Shown: positions 8,153-16,193 of the stretch, in pieces
How the letters are laid out: each line of letters opens with the position of its first letter
Numbering within the stretch: the first letter of the stretch is position 1
From: JBEIVB01 sp040374085
Lineage (GTDB): Bacteria > Bacteroidota > Bacteroidia > UBA4408
Length of the DNA: 46,044 nucleotides
Direction: 5' to 3'
Assembly: GCA_040374085.1 (NCBI GenBank)
Contig: JBEIVB010000009.1
Location: 1 to 46,044 of the forward strand
Translations under genes and position numbers: made by a program
The notes under the pieces: model-generated
Told to the model about the DNA's origin: nothing
What the model saw: the letters and a program-made list of their open reading frames with translations, nothing else
Databases searched by the model: none

Positions 8153-9001
8153 TTAAGGAAGGATGATTTTTTTCCGGATTACACCCCGAGGCGTGGTAAG
8201 GGATACCAAGTAAATTCCAGATGGTTGGGAAGATAAATCAAAAGAACCGTCACCCGCAGTTATCAAAGATTCAGCAATCAAGCTTCCGTTGATGCTCCAT
8301 ACCTGCAGGTTGCCGTTGGGTATTTCGCCTCCAGATCGTACCGAAAAAACACCCCGATCGGTTTGATTCCAAATCCATTCATTGGAAGTTATGGGCGATA
8401 AGGATGTGGTTCCGGCCGGAGCAATGGAAAAGTTGTCGAAGTCCACGAAATAATCTCCACTCGATCCCCGGTTTACCGTAATTCGGATGATCACGGTTTG
8501 AGCATTGTATGCAGAAAGGCTAACGGTTCGGTTAGAAAATGAGGTGCTGGTAATGTGGTTTGAGGCATTGATGGTGAGGATGTTCGCAAAATTTACACCG
8601 CTGTTTGATGAGAGCTCAAAGACGATGCTGGCATCCTGAGGCAAAGTGGTTGGAGAAGAGGGGTATAAGCTTGCGTCAACAATTCGGTAGTCGAATTTCA
8701 ACTCAGCTACGGCATCCAAAGGGCCAACCGAAGGCGTATTGATGAAGGTGGTTGTAGAGGAATTCGTAAACTGGCGCGTCATTCCTTTGGATCCGTTTCC
8801 ATGATTGCCGTAGCAAGAGAAGGTGGTCACGGGACCTGTCCATCCGCCGCTGGAAAGCGATCCGCCAAAATCGGCGTAACTGCTGAAGTTGTCAGACCAA
8901 GGGTAATTGCCCGGAGGGGGAGGGGGCTGAGCAACCGCAGGGTTAAGAAATGCTGCCATAAAGACTACAGCGGAGGCAATTAGAACGGAGAAACGCTTCA
9001 T
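8153..9001 (-). CDS. Secreted protein with T9SS type A sorting domain
   Basis: A 282-residue protein that should pass the inner membrane by its signal peptide (MKRFSVLIASAVVFMAAFLN, cleavage near AVA/QPPPPPG) and the outer membrane by type IX secretion. The mature part starts with a proline run, followed by a jelly-roll-like region (DNFSSYADFGGSL ... FDYRIVDASLYPS ... YFVDFDNFSIAPA) of the kind seen in adhesins and MAM/cleaved-adhesin domains. The last 75 residues form a Por-type C-terminal domain: VWSINGSLIAES, then FDLSSQPSGIYLVSL and a basic end RKKIILP. No catalytic motif is visible. It is divergent from dapD. Confidence 0.82.
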   Translation of the reverse strand: MKRFSVLIASAVVFMAAFLNPAVAQPPPPPGNYPWSDNFSSYADFGGSLSSGGWTGPVTTFSCYGNHGNGSKGMTRQFTNSSTTTFINTPSVGPLDAVAELKFDYRIVDASLYPSSPTTLPQDASIVFELSSNSGVNFANILTINASNHITSTSFSNRTVSLSAYNAQTVIIRITVNRGSSGDYFVDFDNFSIAPAGTTSLSPITSNEWIWNQTDRGVFSVRSGGEIPNGNLQVWSINGSLIAESLITAGDGSFDLSSQPSGIYLVSLTTPRGVIRKKIILP

Positions 9002-9020
9002 TGTAGAGGATTATTTTCGA

Positions 9021-9028
9021 TAAAGGTA
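9021..9028 (-). promoter_or_regulatory. Near-consensus -7 box TACCTTTA
   Basis: On the minus strand TACCTTTA differs from TAnnTTTG only in the last base and lies 19 nt before the ATG of the T9SS cargo gene. It would be divergent from the dapD promoter 33 bp away. Confidence 0.33.
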
Positions 9029-9061
9029 TGGAATTTTATGCCCTCTCCGCTGATTCTACGG

Positions 9062-9069
9062 TATATTTG
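9062..9069 (+). promoter_or_regulatory. Bacteroidota -7 box TATATTTG, 4 nt before dapD
   Basis: A perfect TAnnTTTG that ends four bases before the dapD ATG. Because transcription in Bacteroidota starts a few bases after this box, the mRNA would begin at or within a base or two of the start codon. No TTTG -33 element stands out. Confidence 0.55.
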
Positions 9070-9073
9070 TCCG

Positions 9074-9892
9074 ATGCGCAAAAGTACAAAGCACCTGATT
9101 GAATCTGCTTGGGAAGATCGGACCCTACTTTCCAGCCCCGAAGTAAAAGAGGCTGTTTTTTCAACAATAGCGTCTTTGGATAAGGGTGAGGTGCGCGTTG
9201 CAGAACCCGGACCCGAGTCTTGGGTTGTAAACGAGTGGGTGAAGAAGGCGGTCATTCTGTATTTCCCCCTTCGAAAGATGGAGGTAATGGAGTCCGGCAT
9301 GTTCTCTTTCCACGATAAGATGGCATTGAAGAACGATTTTTCTTCTACCGGTGTGCGTGTTGTTCCTCCTGCAGTAGCACGCTACGGGTCTTACCTTTCA
9401 CCTGGCGTTATCTTAATGCCTTCCTATGTGAACATCGGTGCTTACGTTGGGGAAGGCACCATGGTAGATACGTGGGCTACAGTTGGCTCCTGCGCTCAAA
9501 TTGGCAAAGACGTGCATCTTAGCGGTGGCGTGGGTATCGGCGGTGTGCTTGAGCCGGTTCAAGCCGCTCCGGTAATCATTGAAGACGGTGCTTTTATCGG
9601 TTCCAGATGCATTGTGGTTGAAGGAGTTCGAGTGGGAAAGAAAGCTGTCCTCGGCGCCAATGTCGTCCTCACAGCCAGCACCCGTATTTTGGATGTTACC
9701 GGCTCTCAAACCGTCGAGCACAAAGGCTATGTGCCGGAAGCGTCTGTGGTGATTCCCGGCACGTTTCAGAAGGAGTTTCCAGCAGGTACTTTTGGTGTGC
9801 CGTGCGCCCTCATCATAGGGAAACGGAAAACCAGCACCGACCTTAAAACATCGTTAAACGAAACCCTTCGTACGTTTGAGGTTGCAGTTTAG
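9074..9892 (+). CDS. dapD: 2,3,4,5-tetrahydropyridine-2,6-dicarboxylate N-succinyltransferase DapD
   Basis: Transfers succinyl from succinyl-CoA to tetrahydrodipicolinate in the succinylase branch of lysine/meso-diaminopimelate synthesis. The 272-residue product has the helical N-terminal domain (MRKSTKHLIESAWEDRTLL) and a left-handed parallel beta-helix of hexapeptide repeats (GVRVVPPAVARYGSYLSPGV, VNIGAYVGEGTMVDTWATVG, IGKDVHLSGGVGIGGVLEP). Length agrees with E. coli DapD (274). The ATG adopted is the one four bases after the -7 box; the upstream alternative would start before the promoter. The glycosyltransferase gene follows after 6 nt. Use of DapD indicates the succinylase rather than the aminotransferase or dehydrogenase route. 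Confidence 0.93.
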   Translation: MRKSTKHLIESAWEDRTLLSSPEVKEAVFSTIASLDKGEVRVAEPGPESWVVNEWVKKAVILYFPLRKMEVMESGMFSFHDKMALKNDFSSTGVRVVPPAVARYGSYLSPGVILMPSYVNIGAYVGEGTMVDTWATVGSCAQIGKDVHLSGGVGIGGVLEPVQAAPVIIEDGAFIGSRCIVVEGVRVGKKAVLGANVVLTASTRILDVTGSQTVEHKGYVPEASVVIPGTFQKEFPAGTFGVPCALIIGKRKTSTDLKTSLNETLRTFEVAV

Positions 9893-9898
9893 TTGGAT

Positions 9899-11035
9899 AT
9901 GAGAATAGGATTCGATGCAAAACGCGCATATCTCAATGCTACAGGCTTGGGAAATTATTCTAGGACTCTTATAAGGTCCCTGCTGCAGTATTATCCTGAG
10001 AACGAATATTCACTTTTTTCTCCCATCATCAATGGAAGTCGCTTCCAGCAAGATATTGAGCATTTTAACAATGTGAAGTTCATTACGGCTCCCAAAGGAT
10101 TATCTCCCATCATGTATTCCTTGTGGAGAACGTTGTTTGCACCCATAAACTTTAAAAATCAGAACCTCGATCTTTACCATGGTTTGAGCAATGAGCTGCC
10201 CATGAAGCTGCTCGACCGCAAGCGAACCAAAACGGTGGTGACCATACACGATTTAATCTTTCTCAGGTATCCCGAACTATACCCAGGAGTCGATGCCAAA
10301 ATTTTTAAAGCTAAGAGCAAAGCAGCGTGTAGTTCCGCAAACCAGATTGTTTCTGTAAGTGAGCAAACAAGGAGAGATCTTCATGAGTTTTATGATGTGC
10401 CTCTTGATCGGGTAAAGGTGGTGTATCAGTCCTGCGATCCCATTTATCATAGGACCTGCTCGGAGCTTGAGCTGCAACATTTTCGTTCGATTTATCAACT
10501 TCCCGAACGCTACGCACTTTATGTTGGAACCATAGAGGAAAGAAAAAACCTACTGACCCTGATCAACGCAATGGGTCAGCAATCTGAACAGGACCGTATT
10601 CCATTGGTGGTTGTGGGGAGAAGGAAAAAATATTTCGACGAGGTTCAGCGTTACATAACCCGTTATAAACTCAATAATTGGGTTTTGGTGTTGGACAACG
10701 TTTCCAAAGAAACTCTTCCTGCCCTTTACCAAATGGCAACGGTGTTTTTATATCCTTCTGTTTTCGAGGGTTTTGGGATTCCGATTCTGGAGGCCATCAC
10801 CTCCGGAACACCGGTAATAACTTCGGTCAATTCTTGTTTTGAGGAGGCGGGCGGACCTGGCAGTCTTTATCTCGACCCGACCGATGATGCCTCTTGGGCT
10901 CATGCTATTGCAAGCCTTACGCAAGATCGTGCACGTCAGGAGAGTATGCGAACCGCCGGCCTATCCTATTCGGAGCATTTCAGGCCTGAGATCGTTACCC
11001 GGCAATTGATGGATATTTACCGTACGTTGTTATAA
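9899..11035 (+). CDS. Glycosyltransferase family 4 protein
   Basis: A 378-residue GT4 enzyme. It begins MRIGFDAKRAYLNATGLGNY followed by SRTLIRSLLQYYPENEYSLF, the classical GT4 start with the glycine turn that binds the acceptor. The C-terminal domain has LPERYALYVGTIEERKNL (UDP/GDP-sugar domain entry) and the donor motif VFLYPSVFEGFGIPILEAIT, with E-x7-E spacing. It resembles mannosyltransferases of polysaccharide pathways, but the sugar cannot be told. The ATG two codons after a TTG is used. It sits 6 nt after dapD and 16 nt before the BamA-like gene, so all are probably one transcript. Confidence 0.85.
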   Translation: MRIGFDAKRAYLNATGLGNYSRTLIRSLLQYYPENEYSLFSPIINGSRFQQDIEHFNNVKFITAPKGLSPIMYSLWRTLFAPINFKNQNLDLYHGLSNELPMKLLDRKRTKTVVTIHDLIFLRYPELYPGVDAKIFKAKSKAACSSANQIVSVSEQTRRDLHEFYDVPLDRVKVVYQSCDPIYHRTCSELELQHFRSIYQLPERYALYVGTIEERKNLLTLINAMGQQSEQDRIPLVVVGRRKKYFDEVQRYITRYKLNNWVLVLDNVSKETLPALYQMATVFLYPSVFEGFGIPILEAITSGTPVITSVNSCFEEAGGPGSLYLDPTDDASWAHAIASLTQDRARQESMRTAGLSYSEHFRPEIVTRQLMDIYRTLL

Positions 11036-11051
11036 TTTTCATCTTCCCGCC

Positions 11052-12755
11052 ATGACCTCACCCTTTCGGATTCTTTGGGTCTTATGGGTGTTTTTGGGTG
11101 TTTGGCAAGCACTCCAAGCGGATTCTCTGCCTCGCACGCGTGTGTTGGTACTTCATTTCGATGACCGCGCTGAAAAGGCCTCATACGTTCGGAGCTTTCA
11201 AGACAGTTCAAGCCTCGTGCGCGGCCTACGAAATCAGCTTTTTGCGCAACAGAAAGAGGGCTTTCTGGGCTGTTCCTTAGATACCCTCCGATGGAGCAAC
11301 GATACTGCTCACGCCCACGTTTTTCTGGGGCCCAAAGTGGATCGGCTCTTGGTGGAGGAAGAGAACCCATGGGGATTGCCCAAACGAGTGGATCCCTACC
11401 AGGTGGTGAAGGTAGAGGAGCGCTTGCTTTCCCAACTGGAAGAGAATGGATATCCTTTTGCTCGTGTTGGATTGACCGACCTTTTGGAAGGCCAACCTTT
11501 TTATAAGGCTAAATGGTTGGTGGTGCCGGGTAGAAAGGTAACCCTCGACAGTTTGATCATCAAAGGAAACACGCGCATCCGCCGTCATTTTTTACTGGCA
11601 GTTATGGGATTGTCTCAAGGAGATGTATACTGCGAAACGCGCATTCAACGACTTTTCCCGCGCATGCGCAACCTTGGATTTTTGGATTTCGAGCGCCCCC
11701 CGCAACTCACATTCACCGAGAAATACACCAAGCTAACCCTTTGGCTGAAACGCAAGAAAACAAACCAATTCGATGGTATTCTTGGATTTTTGCCCAATGA
11801 GCAAACCGGTAAGATTCTGTTCACGGGTCAAGCCCACATTCGCTTAGAGAATGCGTTCAATGGTGGAGAATGGTTGGAGTTGGATTGGCGTAAATTGCAA
11901 GCGGCTACGCAGGATTTGAAGGTATCAACCGCATTTCCTTACCTCTTTCGCACGCCATTTGGAATAGACTACAACCTTAAGCTGTTTCGGCGCGATTCTA
12001 CTTTTCTTGATGCTCAACAAACTCTGGGTGCCCTTTATTATTTCGATGGCTTGGATGCTCTTCGTTTTTTCTTCAGTAGACGCGACGTGAACCAACTTAC
12101 CAACTCCCGCATTTCCGATGTTGGTTCTGCCTTGAAGCAATCGGATGTGGAGGTATTAAGTTATGGTTTAGGGCTGCGCTTGGTGAGGCTGGATAACCGC
12201 ATGAATCCACGAAAGGGCTTGAGGATTCAGATAAACGCATCCATTGGAACCAAATCGTGGAGTCCGCCTTCTTCCATAAACGACAGTTTGCGGAGCTTAG
12301 TTCCGGGCAAAAGCACCCAATGGTCGGGCGATGCCTGGTTGGAATGGTACCTGCCAATTTACAAACGGCTTACCTTGTTGTTGGGCGGAAGAGGCGGCAT
12401 GCTGCAGGGCGGAGCGGTGCAGCCTTCAGAAGCCCTGCGCTTTGGTGGTTTGCAAACCCTGCGTGGATTTGATGATGAGTCTTTGCGTGCCACAGCATTT
12501 GGTATTGGAACAGCAGAACTGCGTTTTTTACTCGACAAAAACAGCAACATCATGTTCTTTTACAACCGCGCCTATTATCAGCGATTGGTTGTAGAGGATA
12601 GATCTTTCGACCGTCCTTTTGGATTCGGAGCGGGCATCACATTCGAAACCAAAGCGGGCATGTTTGCCCTCACCTACGCCTTGGGAAAACAACTCGATAA
12701 TCCTTTACTTTTACGCGCTGCCAAAGTCCATTTTGGCATCATCAGCACCTTTTAA
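11052..12755 (+). CDS. BamA/TamA-like outer-membrane protein (POTRA + surface-antigen barrel)
   Basis: Predicted outer-membrane protein of 567 residues with an N-terminal signal peptide (MTSPFRILWVLWVFLGVWQA, cleavage after about ALQA). One or two POTRA-like units are visible: YQVVKVEERLLSQLEENGYPFARV, then KVTLDSLIIKGNTRIRRHFLL with MGLSQGDVY. After about residue 230 comes an alternating beta-barrel pattern ending in aromatic Phe (HFGIISTF). The L6 loop signature of Omp85 proteins is present as LRGF at 470-473. It is shorter than true BamA, so I take it as an Omp85 relative with unknown client. It lies between a glycosyltransferase and asnB. Confidence 0.8.
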   Translation: MTSPFRILWVLWVFLGVWQALQADSLPRTRVLVLHFDDRAEKASYVRSFQDSSSLVRGLRNQLFAQQKEGFLGCSLDTLRWSNDTAHAHVFLGPKVDRLLVEEENPWGLPKRVDPYQVVKVEERLLSQLEENGYPFARVGLTDLLEGQPFYKAKWLVVPGRKVTLDSLIIKGNTRIRRHFLLAVMGLSQGDVYCETRIQRLFPRMRNLGFLDFERPPQLTFTEKYTKLTLWLKRKKTNQFDGILGFLPNEQTGKILFTGQAHIRLENAFNGGEWLELDWRKLQAATQDLKVSTAFPYLFRTPFGIDYNLKLFRRDSTFLDAQQTLGALYYFDGLDALRFFFSRRDVNQLTNSRISDVGSALKQSDVEVLSYGLGLRLVRLDNRMNPRKGLRIQINASIGTKSWSPPSSINDSLRSLVPGKSTQWSGDAWLEWYLPIYKRLTLLLGGRGGMLQGGAVQPSEALRFGGLQTLRGFDDESLRATAFGIGTAELRFLLDKNSNIMFFYNRAYYQRLVVEDRSFDRPFGFGAGITFETKAGMFALTYALGKQLDNPLLLRAAKVHFGIISTF

Positions 12756-12757
12756 AC

Positions 12758-14614
12758 ATGTGTGGAATTGCTGGAATGATCTCTTACCGTGGCGCATCAG
12801 AAGATGCGGTTCGCGCCATGACGCGCAGGTTGCAGCATCGTGGGCCCGATGCGGAAGGCGTTTGGCATGGGGGTGCTGCAGCTCTTGGGCATCGACGATT
12901 GAGCATCCTCGATTTATCTGGTGCTGCCAACCAACCCATGATATCGGCAAATGGCAAGCATGTACTGGTGTTCAATGGCGAAGTCTTCAACTATCGCGAA
13001 TTGGCCCAAGAGCTCATACAGAAAGGTGCTTTGAGTGGGTTTCGAACCACCTCCGATACCGAAGTTGTGCTTGAGTATTTGGTGCATCAGGGCACTGCTG
13101 CCATTCAACGGTTCAATGGAATGTTTGCCTTTGCTTGGTGGGATATCGAAGCGGAACGGTTGGTACTGGTGCGCGACCGATTGGGCATAAAGCCCTTGTA
13201 TGTTTCTCACCACGCCGATTCCTTATTTTTTGGTTCAGAGTTGAAAGCCCTATTGGTTCAGGAGACTGGACTGGCAAAGGACGTAAACGCCGAAGCCTTG
13301 AATGCCTACCTGCATGTAGGCTTTGTGCCGCATCCTCACAGCATCTATCAAGCGATTTACACCTTAGCACCCGGACATGTTGCCACCTTTGATGCTGCGG
13401 GCTACAGCGAAAGACCATATTGGGAAGTTACCGGTAAAATACGTGCTCAGGTAATGTTTCGTGAGCAGGATGCATTGGAAGAGTTGAACCGTCTTTTGGA
13501 GGAATCTGTGCGATACCGCATGATCAGCGATGTGCCTTTTGGTTCCTTTTTGAGTGGAGGCATAGATTCCAGCCTGGTTACTGCCGTTGCGCAAGGCCTC
13601 AGCGCCAATCCCATCAACACATTTTCAATTGCATTTCCGGAATGGGATAAAAATGAGGGTCCTTATGCAGAGGAAGTTGCTCGGCATTTGGGAACACGCC
13701 ATCATGCCTTCTCTGTGGATTCATCGGAAGCGCTGCAGTTGGTTCCGGGTTTAATGGATCATTACGATGAGCCCTTTGCAGACTCTTCTGCGATTCCAAC
13801 CCTATTGGTTTCCAAACTGGCACGCGAAAAGGTAACCATGGTGCTCTCGGGCGATGGAGGTGACGAGCTTTTTCACGGATACGGCACGCACCGTTGGGCA
13901 GCCCGATTCAACGATCCAAGCTTCGTTGTAATGAAGCCCTTTTTGCGTGCGCTTTTGCGAATGGGAAACCATCGCCAAAAGCGTGTTGCTGATTTGCTTG
14001 AACGGGTATCTCCTCGATATTATAAAAGCCACATCCTATCTCAGGAGCAATACATGTTTTCGCGCAAGGCCCTTGCACCTCTGCTGAGGCCCGAATGGAG
14101 GCGGGGCTTCGACCTCCAGGAACTCGGTTGGGAAGTGGCCCGAAAGCTATCTGCAGCCGAGCAACAGGCTCTCTTTGATTTACGGTGTCTGTTGCCCGAC
14201 GATTTGCTGGTGAAGGTAGATCGGGCTTCTATGGCCCATAGTTTGGAAGTTCGGGTCCCACTCTTAGATTACCGCCTTGTGGAGTTTGCCATTAACCTCT
14301 CGCCCGCACTGAAGTGGAAAGATGGCAGCAGTAAATATTTGCTCAAACAAGCACTTTACCAACGACTGCCTGCTTCACTTTTCGATCGGCCTAAATGGGG
14401 CTTTAGTGTACCCATGGCAAAATGGCTGCGCGGTGGTTTACGTCCTTATGCGCTGGACCTCCTTTCTGACGGTGCTTTACAAAGCAGTAGGTTTCTTTCG
14501 CCCCAGGGCGTGGCTCCTGTGCGCACGGCATTTTTCGAAAAGGGTTACGATCCTGCCTTCACAAAAATCTGGACTCTGCTCATGTTGAGGCAATGGGAGG
14601 TAAACCAGGCTTAA
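12758..14614 (+). CDS. asnB: Asparagine synthase (glutamine-hydrolysing)
   Basis: Forms an amide from glutamine-derived ammonia and an ATP-activated carboxylate. The 618-residue protein has the N-terminal Ntn glutaminase with catalytic Cys2 (MCGIAGMISYRG) and RLQHRGPD, then the synthetase domain with PP-loop FLSGGIDSSLVTAVA (about residues 265-279) and SGDGGDELFHGYGTH. The later VKVDRASMAHSLEVRVPLLD and PKWGFSVPM are typical too. This long form is frequent in exopolysaccharide clusters, where it may amidate a sugar acid or cell-surface substrate rather than aspartate. The start is 2 nt after the barrel gene stop. It converges on smpB with 2 nt between the stops. Confidence 0.87.
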   Translation: MCGIAGMISYRGASEDAVRAMTRRLQHRGPDAEGVWHGGAAALGHRRLSILDLSGAANQPMISANGKHVLVFNGEVFNYRELAQELIQKGALSGFRTTSDTEVVLEYLVHQGTAAIQRFNGMFAFAWWDIEAERLVLVRDRLGIKPLYVSHHADSLFFGSELKALLVQETGLAKDVNAEALNAYLHVGFVPHPHSIYQAIYTLAPGHVATFDAAGYSERPYWEVTGKIRAQVMFREQDALEELNRLLEESVRYRMISDVPFGSFLSGGIDSSLVTAVAQGLSANPINTFSIAFPEWDKNEGPYAEEVARHLGTRHHAFSVDSSEALQLVPGLMDHYDEPFADSSAIPTLLVSKLAREKVTMVLSGDGGDELFHGYGTHRWAARFNDPSFVVMKPFLRALLRMGNHRQKRVADLLERVSPRYYKSHILSQEQYMFSRKALAPLLRPEWRRGFDLQELGWEVARKLSAAEQQALFDLRCLLPDDLLVKVDRASMAHSLEVRVPLLDYRLVEFAINLSPALKWKDGSSKYLLKQALYQRLPASLFDRPKWGFSVPMAKWLRGGLRPYALDLLSDGALQSSRFLSPQGVAPVRTAFFEKGYDPAFTKIWTLLMLRQWEVNQA

Positions 14615-14616
14615 CC

Positions 14617-15072
14617 TCAGCGCATCTGCCGCCGATCGAGGTCGCGGTTCACTTCCCGCTCTTTAATGGTTTCGCGCTTGTCGTAGGTCTTTTTCCCTTT
14701 AGCCAACGCAATTTCCAACTTTGCATACCCACCGGTAGAAATGAACATGCGCACCGGTATAAGGGTAATGCCTTTGTCTTTTAATTTACCGACAATCTTC
14801 TTTATTTCACTGCGGTTCAGCAGCAGTTTGCGGTCATGACGGGCGCTGTGGTTGAAAAAGGCGGCTCGCTTGTAGGGTTCGATGCTCAAGTTGCGTATCC
14901 AAACCTCCTCATCCTGAACCACCCCATAAGCATCTTGCAATTGCACCAAATGGTCGCGCACCGATTTAACTTCGGTTCCAGAAAGCACCAACCCGGCAAC
15001 AAAGGTTTCCAGAAAGTAGAATTCGAAAGCCGCTCTTCGGTTTTTTGCAACCGTAATCTCCTTGTCTTCCAT
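14617..15072 (-). CDS. smpB: SsrA-binding protein SmpB
   Basis: Binds tmRNA and brings it to stalled ribosomes for trans-translation. The 151-residue product shows the family run AFEFYFLETFVAGLVLSGTE, then VKSVRDHLVQLQDAYGVV, the central HSARHDRKLLLNRSEI, and the C-terminal basic tail LAKGKKTYDKRETIKEREVN that folds as a helix in the mRNA channel. Length is normal. The start overlaps the stop of the upstream lipoprotein gene (ATGA), so it is translated from the same message. The tmRNA gene itself is not in the window. Confidence 0.95.
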   Translation of the reverse strand: MEDKEITVAKNRRAAFEFYFLETFVAGLVLSGTEVKSVRDHLVQLQDAYGVVQDEEVWIRNLSIEPYKRAAFFNHSARHDRKLLLNRSEIKKIVGKLKDKGITLIPVRMFISTGGYAKLEIALAKGKKTYDKRETIKEREVNRDLDRRQMR

Positions 15073-15953
15073 CAGGGCGATACTACTTTTATATTATCCA
15101 GAAAAAAAACACCCTGCATGGCCTCATCTGCAAAATTTTTCTGAGTACCAAAGAAGACACGGAAATTGCTGGCGGCAACGTTTGGACTCACTTCGGGGGT
15201 AAGGAAGATGTAGGTTTTCTTCCAAATGAGGTTTCCGTTTCCGTCCACGGTTGGGTTGAGTGTGATGACCGGAAACTGCGCCGATGAGGTACCCGAGTAT
15301 GCATAGATGCCTACCACCATGGGGTAGTTGATGCGGTATTCGAGTTCGAGATATACATAGGCTCCACCTTTGGGAAGATTGTAAGCCTGCTTAGAAACGC
15401 ACTCGAATCGCGTTTTTCCTGGAGGCAGCAGAATTTTTCCGCAGAAAAGTCCCTCAGCAGGTTCGGTGGGGAGGTTGCTCAATTGTGGATCGACCTGACT
15501 TTGGCCGCTCCGCTCGAGCGTAAAGTCGTTGCTTTCAAAATCTTCCAACCATTTAAACTGGCTGATGCGGGCATAACGGGCCAGTGGCTTGAGCTCAGTG
15601 GTTTGGTTTGGACTCAGGTTTACGGAGAAGGTGGTGTCGGTAAAGAAAGGATAGGCCACGCGGGTAGCGGTAATTCCATTTTGCTTTATGCCGGCGGCAA
15701 TACGTACTTGGTGGTTTCCGGTGGCGAGAACAGGGAAGGTGGCAGGCAGTTCGAATACACCTACCAGTCGCTCGTCCAAATACACCCAAGCATCGGTAAT
15801 GCGCTGATTGGCGGTTCCTTGAGAAAGTCGGTTGCTGAAAAAACCATAGGGAGCCGGAATCCGGATGTAGGCAGGCACTTGCTCGGCCGGGTTGATGGCA
15901 TTGCAACCTGCCAACACGAGGCACATAAACATCCACAAAATCAACGCTCTCAT
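15072..15953 (-). CDS. Putative lipoprotein with C-terminal jelly-roll-like domain
   Basis: A 293-residue predicted lipoprotein: signal MRALILWMFMCLVLAGCNAI with a good lipobox (LAGC, Cys16). The mature N-terminus runs AINPAEQVPAYIRIPAPYGF, a motif I associate with conserved Bacteroidota lipoproteins ('EQ(I/V)P(S/A)YI'). The middle has a PEGA-like strand pattern (AWVYLDERLVGVFELPATFPVL). The last half has a beta-sandwich pattern (YVYLELEYRINYPMVVGIYA ... GVFFLDNIKVVSP) resembling carbohydrate-binding jelly rolls. No catalytic residues are recognisable. The -7 box lies 4 nt before its ATG, and smpB follows by a 4-nt overlap. Function unknown. Confidence 0.78.
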   Translation of the reverse strand: MRALILWMFMCLVLAGCNAINPAEQVPAYIRIPAPYGFFSNRLSQGTANQRITDAWVYLDERLVGVFELPATFPVLATGNHQVRIAAGIKQNGITATRVAYPFFTDTTFSVNLSPNQTTELKPLARYARISQFKWLEDFESNDFTLERSGQSQVDPQLSNLPTEPAEGLFCGKILLPPGKTRFECVSKQAYNLPKGGAYVYLELEYRINYPMVVGIYAYSGTSSAQFPVITLNPTVDGNGNLIWKKTYIFLTPEVSPNVAASNFRVFFGTQKNFADEAMQGVFFLDNIKVVSP

Positions 15954-15957
15954 GCCC

Positions 15958-15965
15958 CAAAAATA
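15958..15965 (-). promoter_or_regulatory. Bacteroidota -7 box TATTTTTG, 4 nt before lipoprotein ATG
   Basis: On the minus strand TATTTTTG matches TAnnTTTG and is followed by GGGC and the ATG of the lipoprotein gene. The four-base gap predicts a leaderless lipoprotein-smpB mRNA. Confidence 0.55.
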
Positions 15966-16154
15966 GCTTCATTCCCAATAGGTTGGGGTTGTTAAGTTTG
16001 GTCTTGGGCCTTATTCTCTGAATCGTTGCCCACTTCCGCTTGCCTGGTTCGAGAAAACCAACGGCATCGGCTCTTTCATTTCGTTTCGTTAAAAACCTTT
16101 GGAAAAAATCCCAAAAAGCCATTAAAGCAATCGCTTAGAGCCCGAGTTTTGCGC

Positions 16155-16162
16155 TACATTTG
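16155..16162 (+). promoter_or_regulatory. Bacteroidota -7 box TACATTTG before nuoA
   Basis: TACATTTG matches TAnnTTTG and lies 31 nt before the nuoA ATG. Another match, TAAGTTTG at 15993-16000, lies further upstream and could be a second start. The roughly 200 bases between the divergent lipoprotein and nuoA contain no convincing gene. Confidence 0.5.
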
Positions 16163-16193
16163 GCGAGGTAATTTTTTGCTAAACCTTTCCACG

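Noticed and set aside
8153..9001. Horizontally acquired island around the T9SS cargo genes
   Set aside because: No integrase, tRNA, direct repeats or change in base usage that I can see; the genes are spaced like the rest.
16026..16193. N-terminal extension of nuoA
   Set aside because: The upstream codons begin at a TTG, do not resemble NuoA, and lie across the -7 box at 16155.
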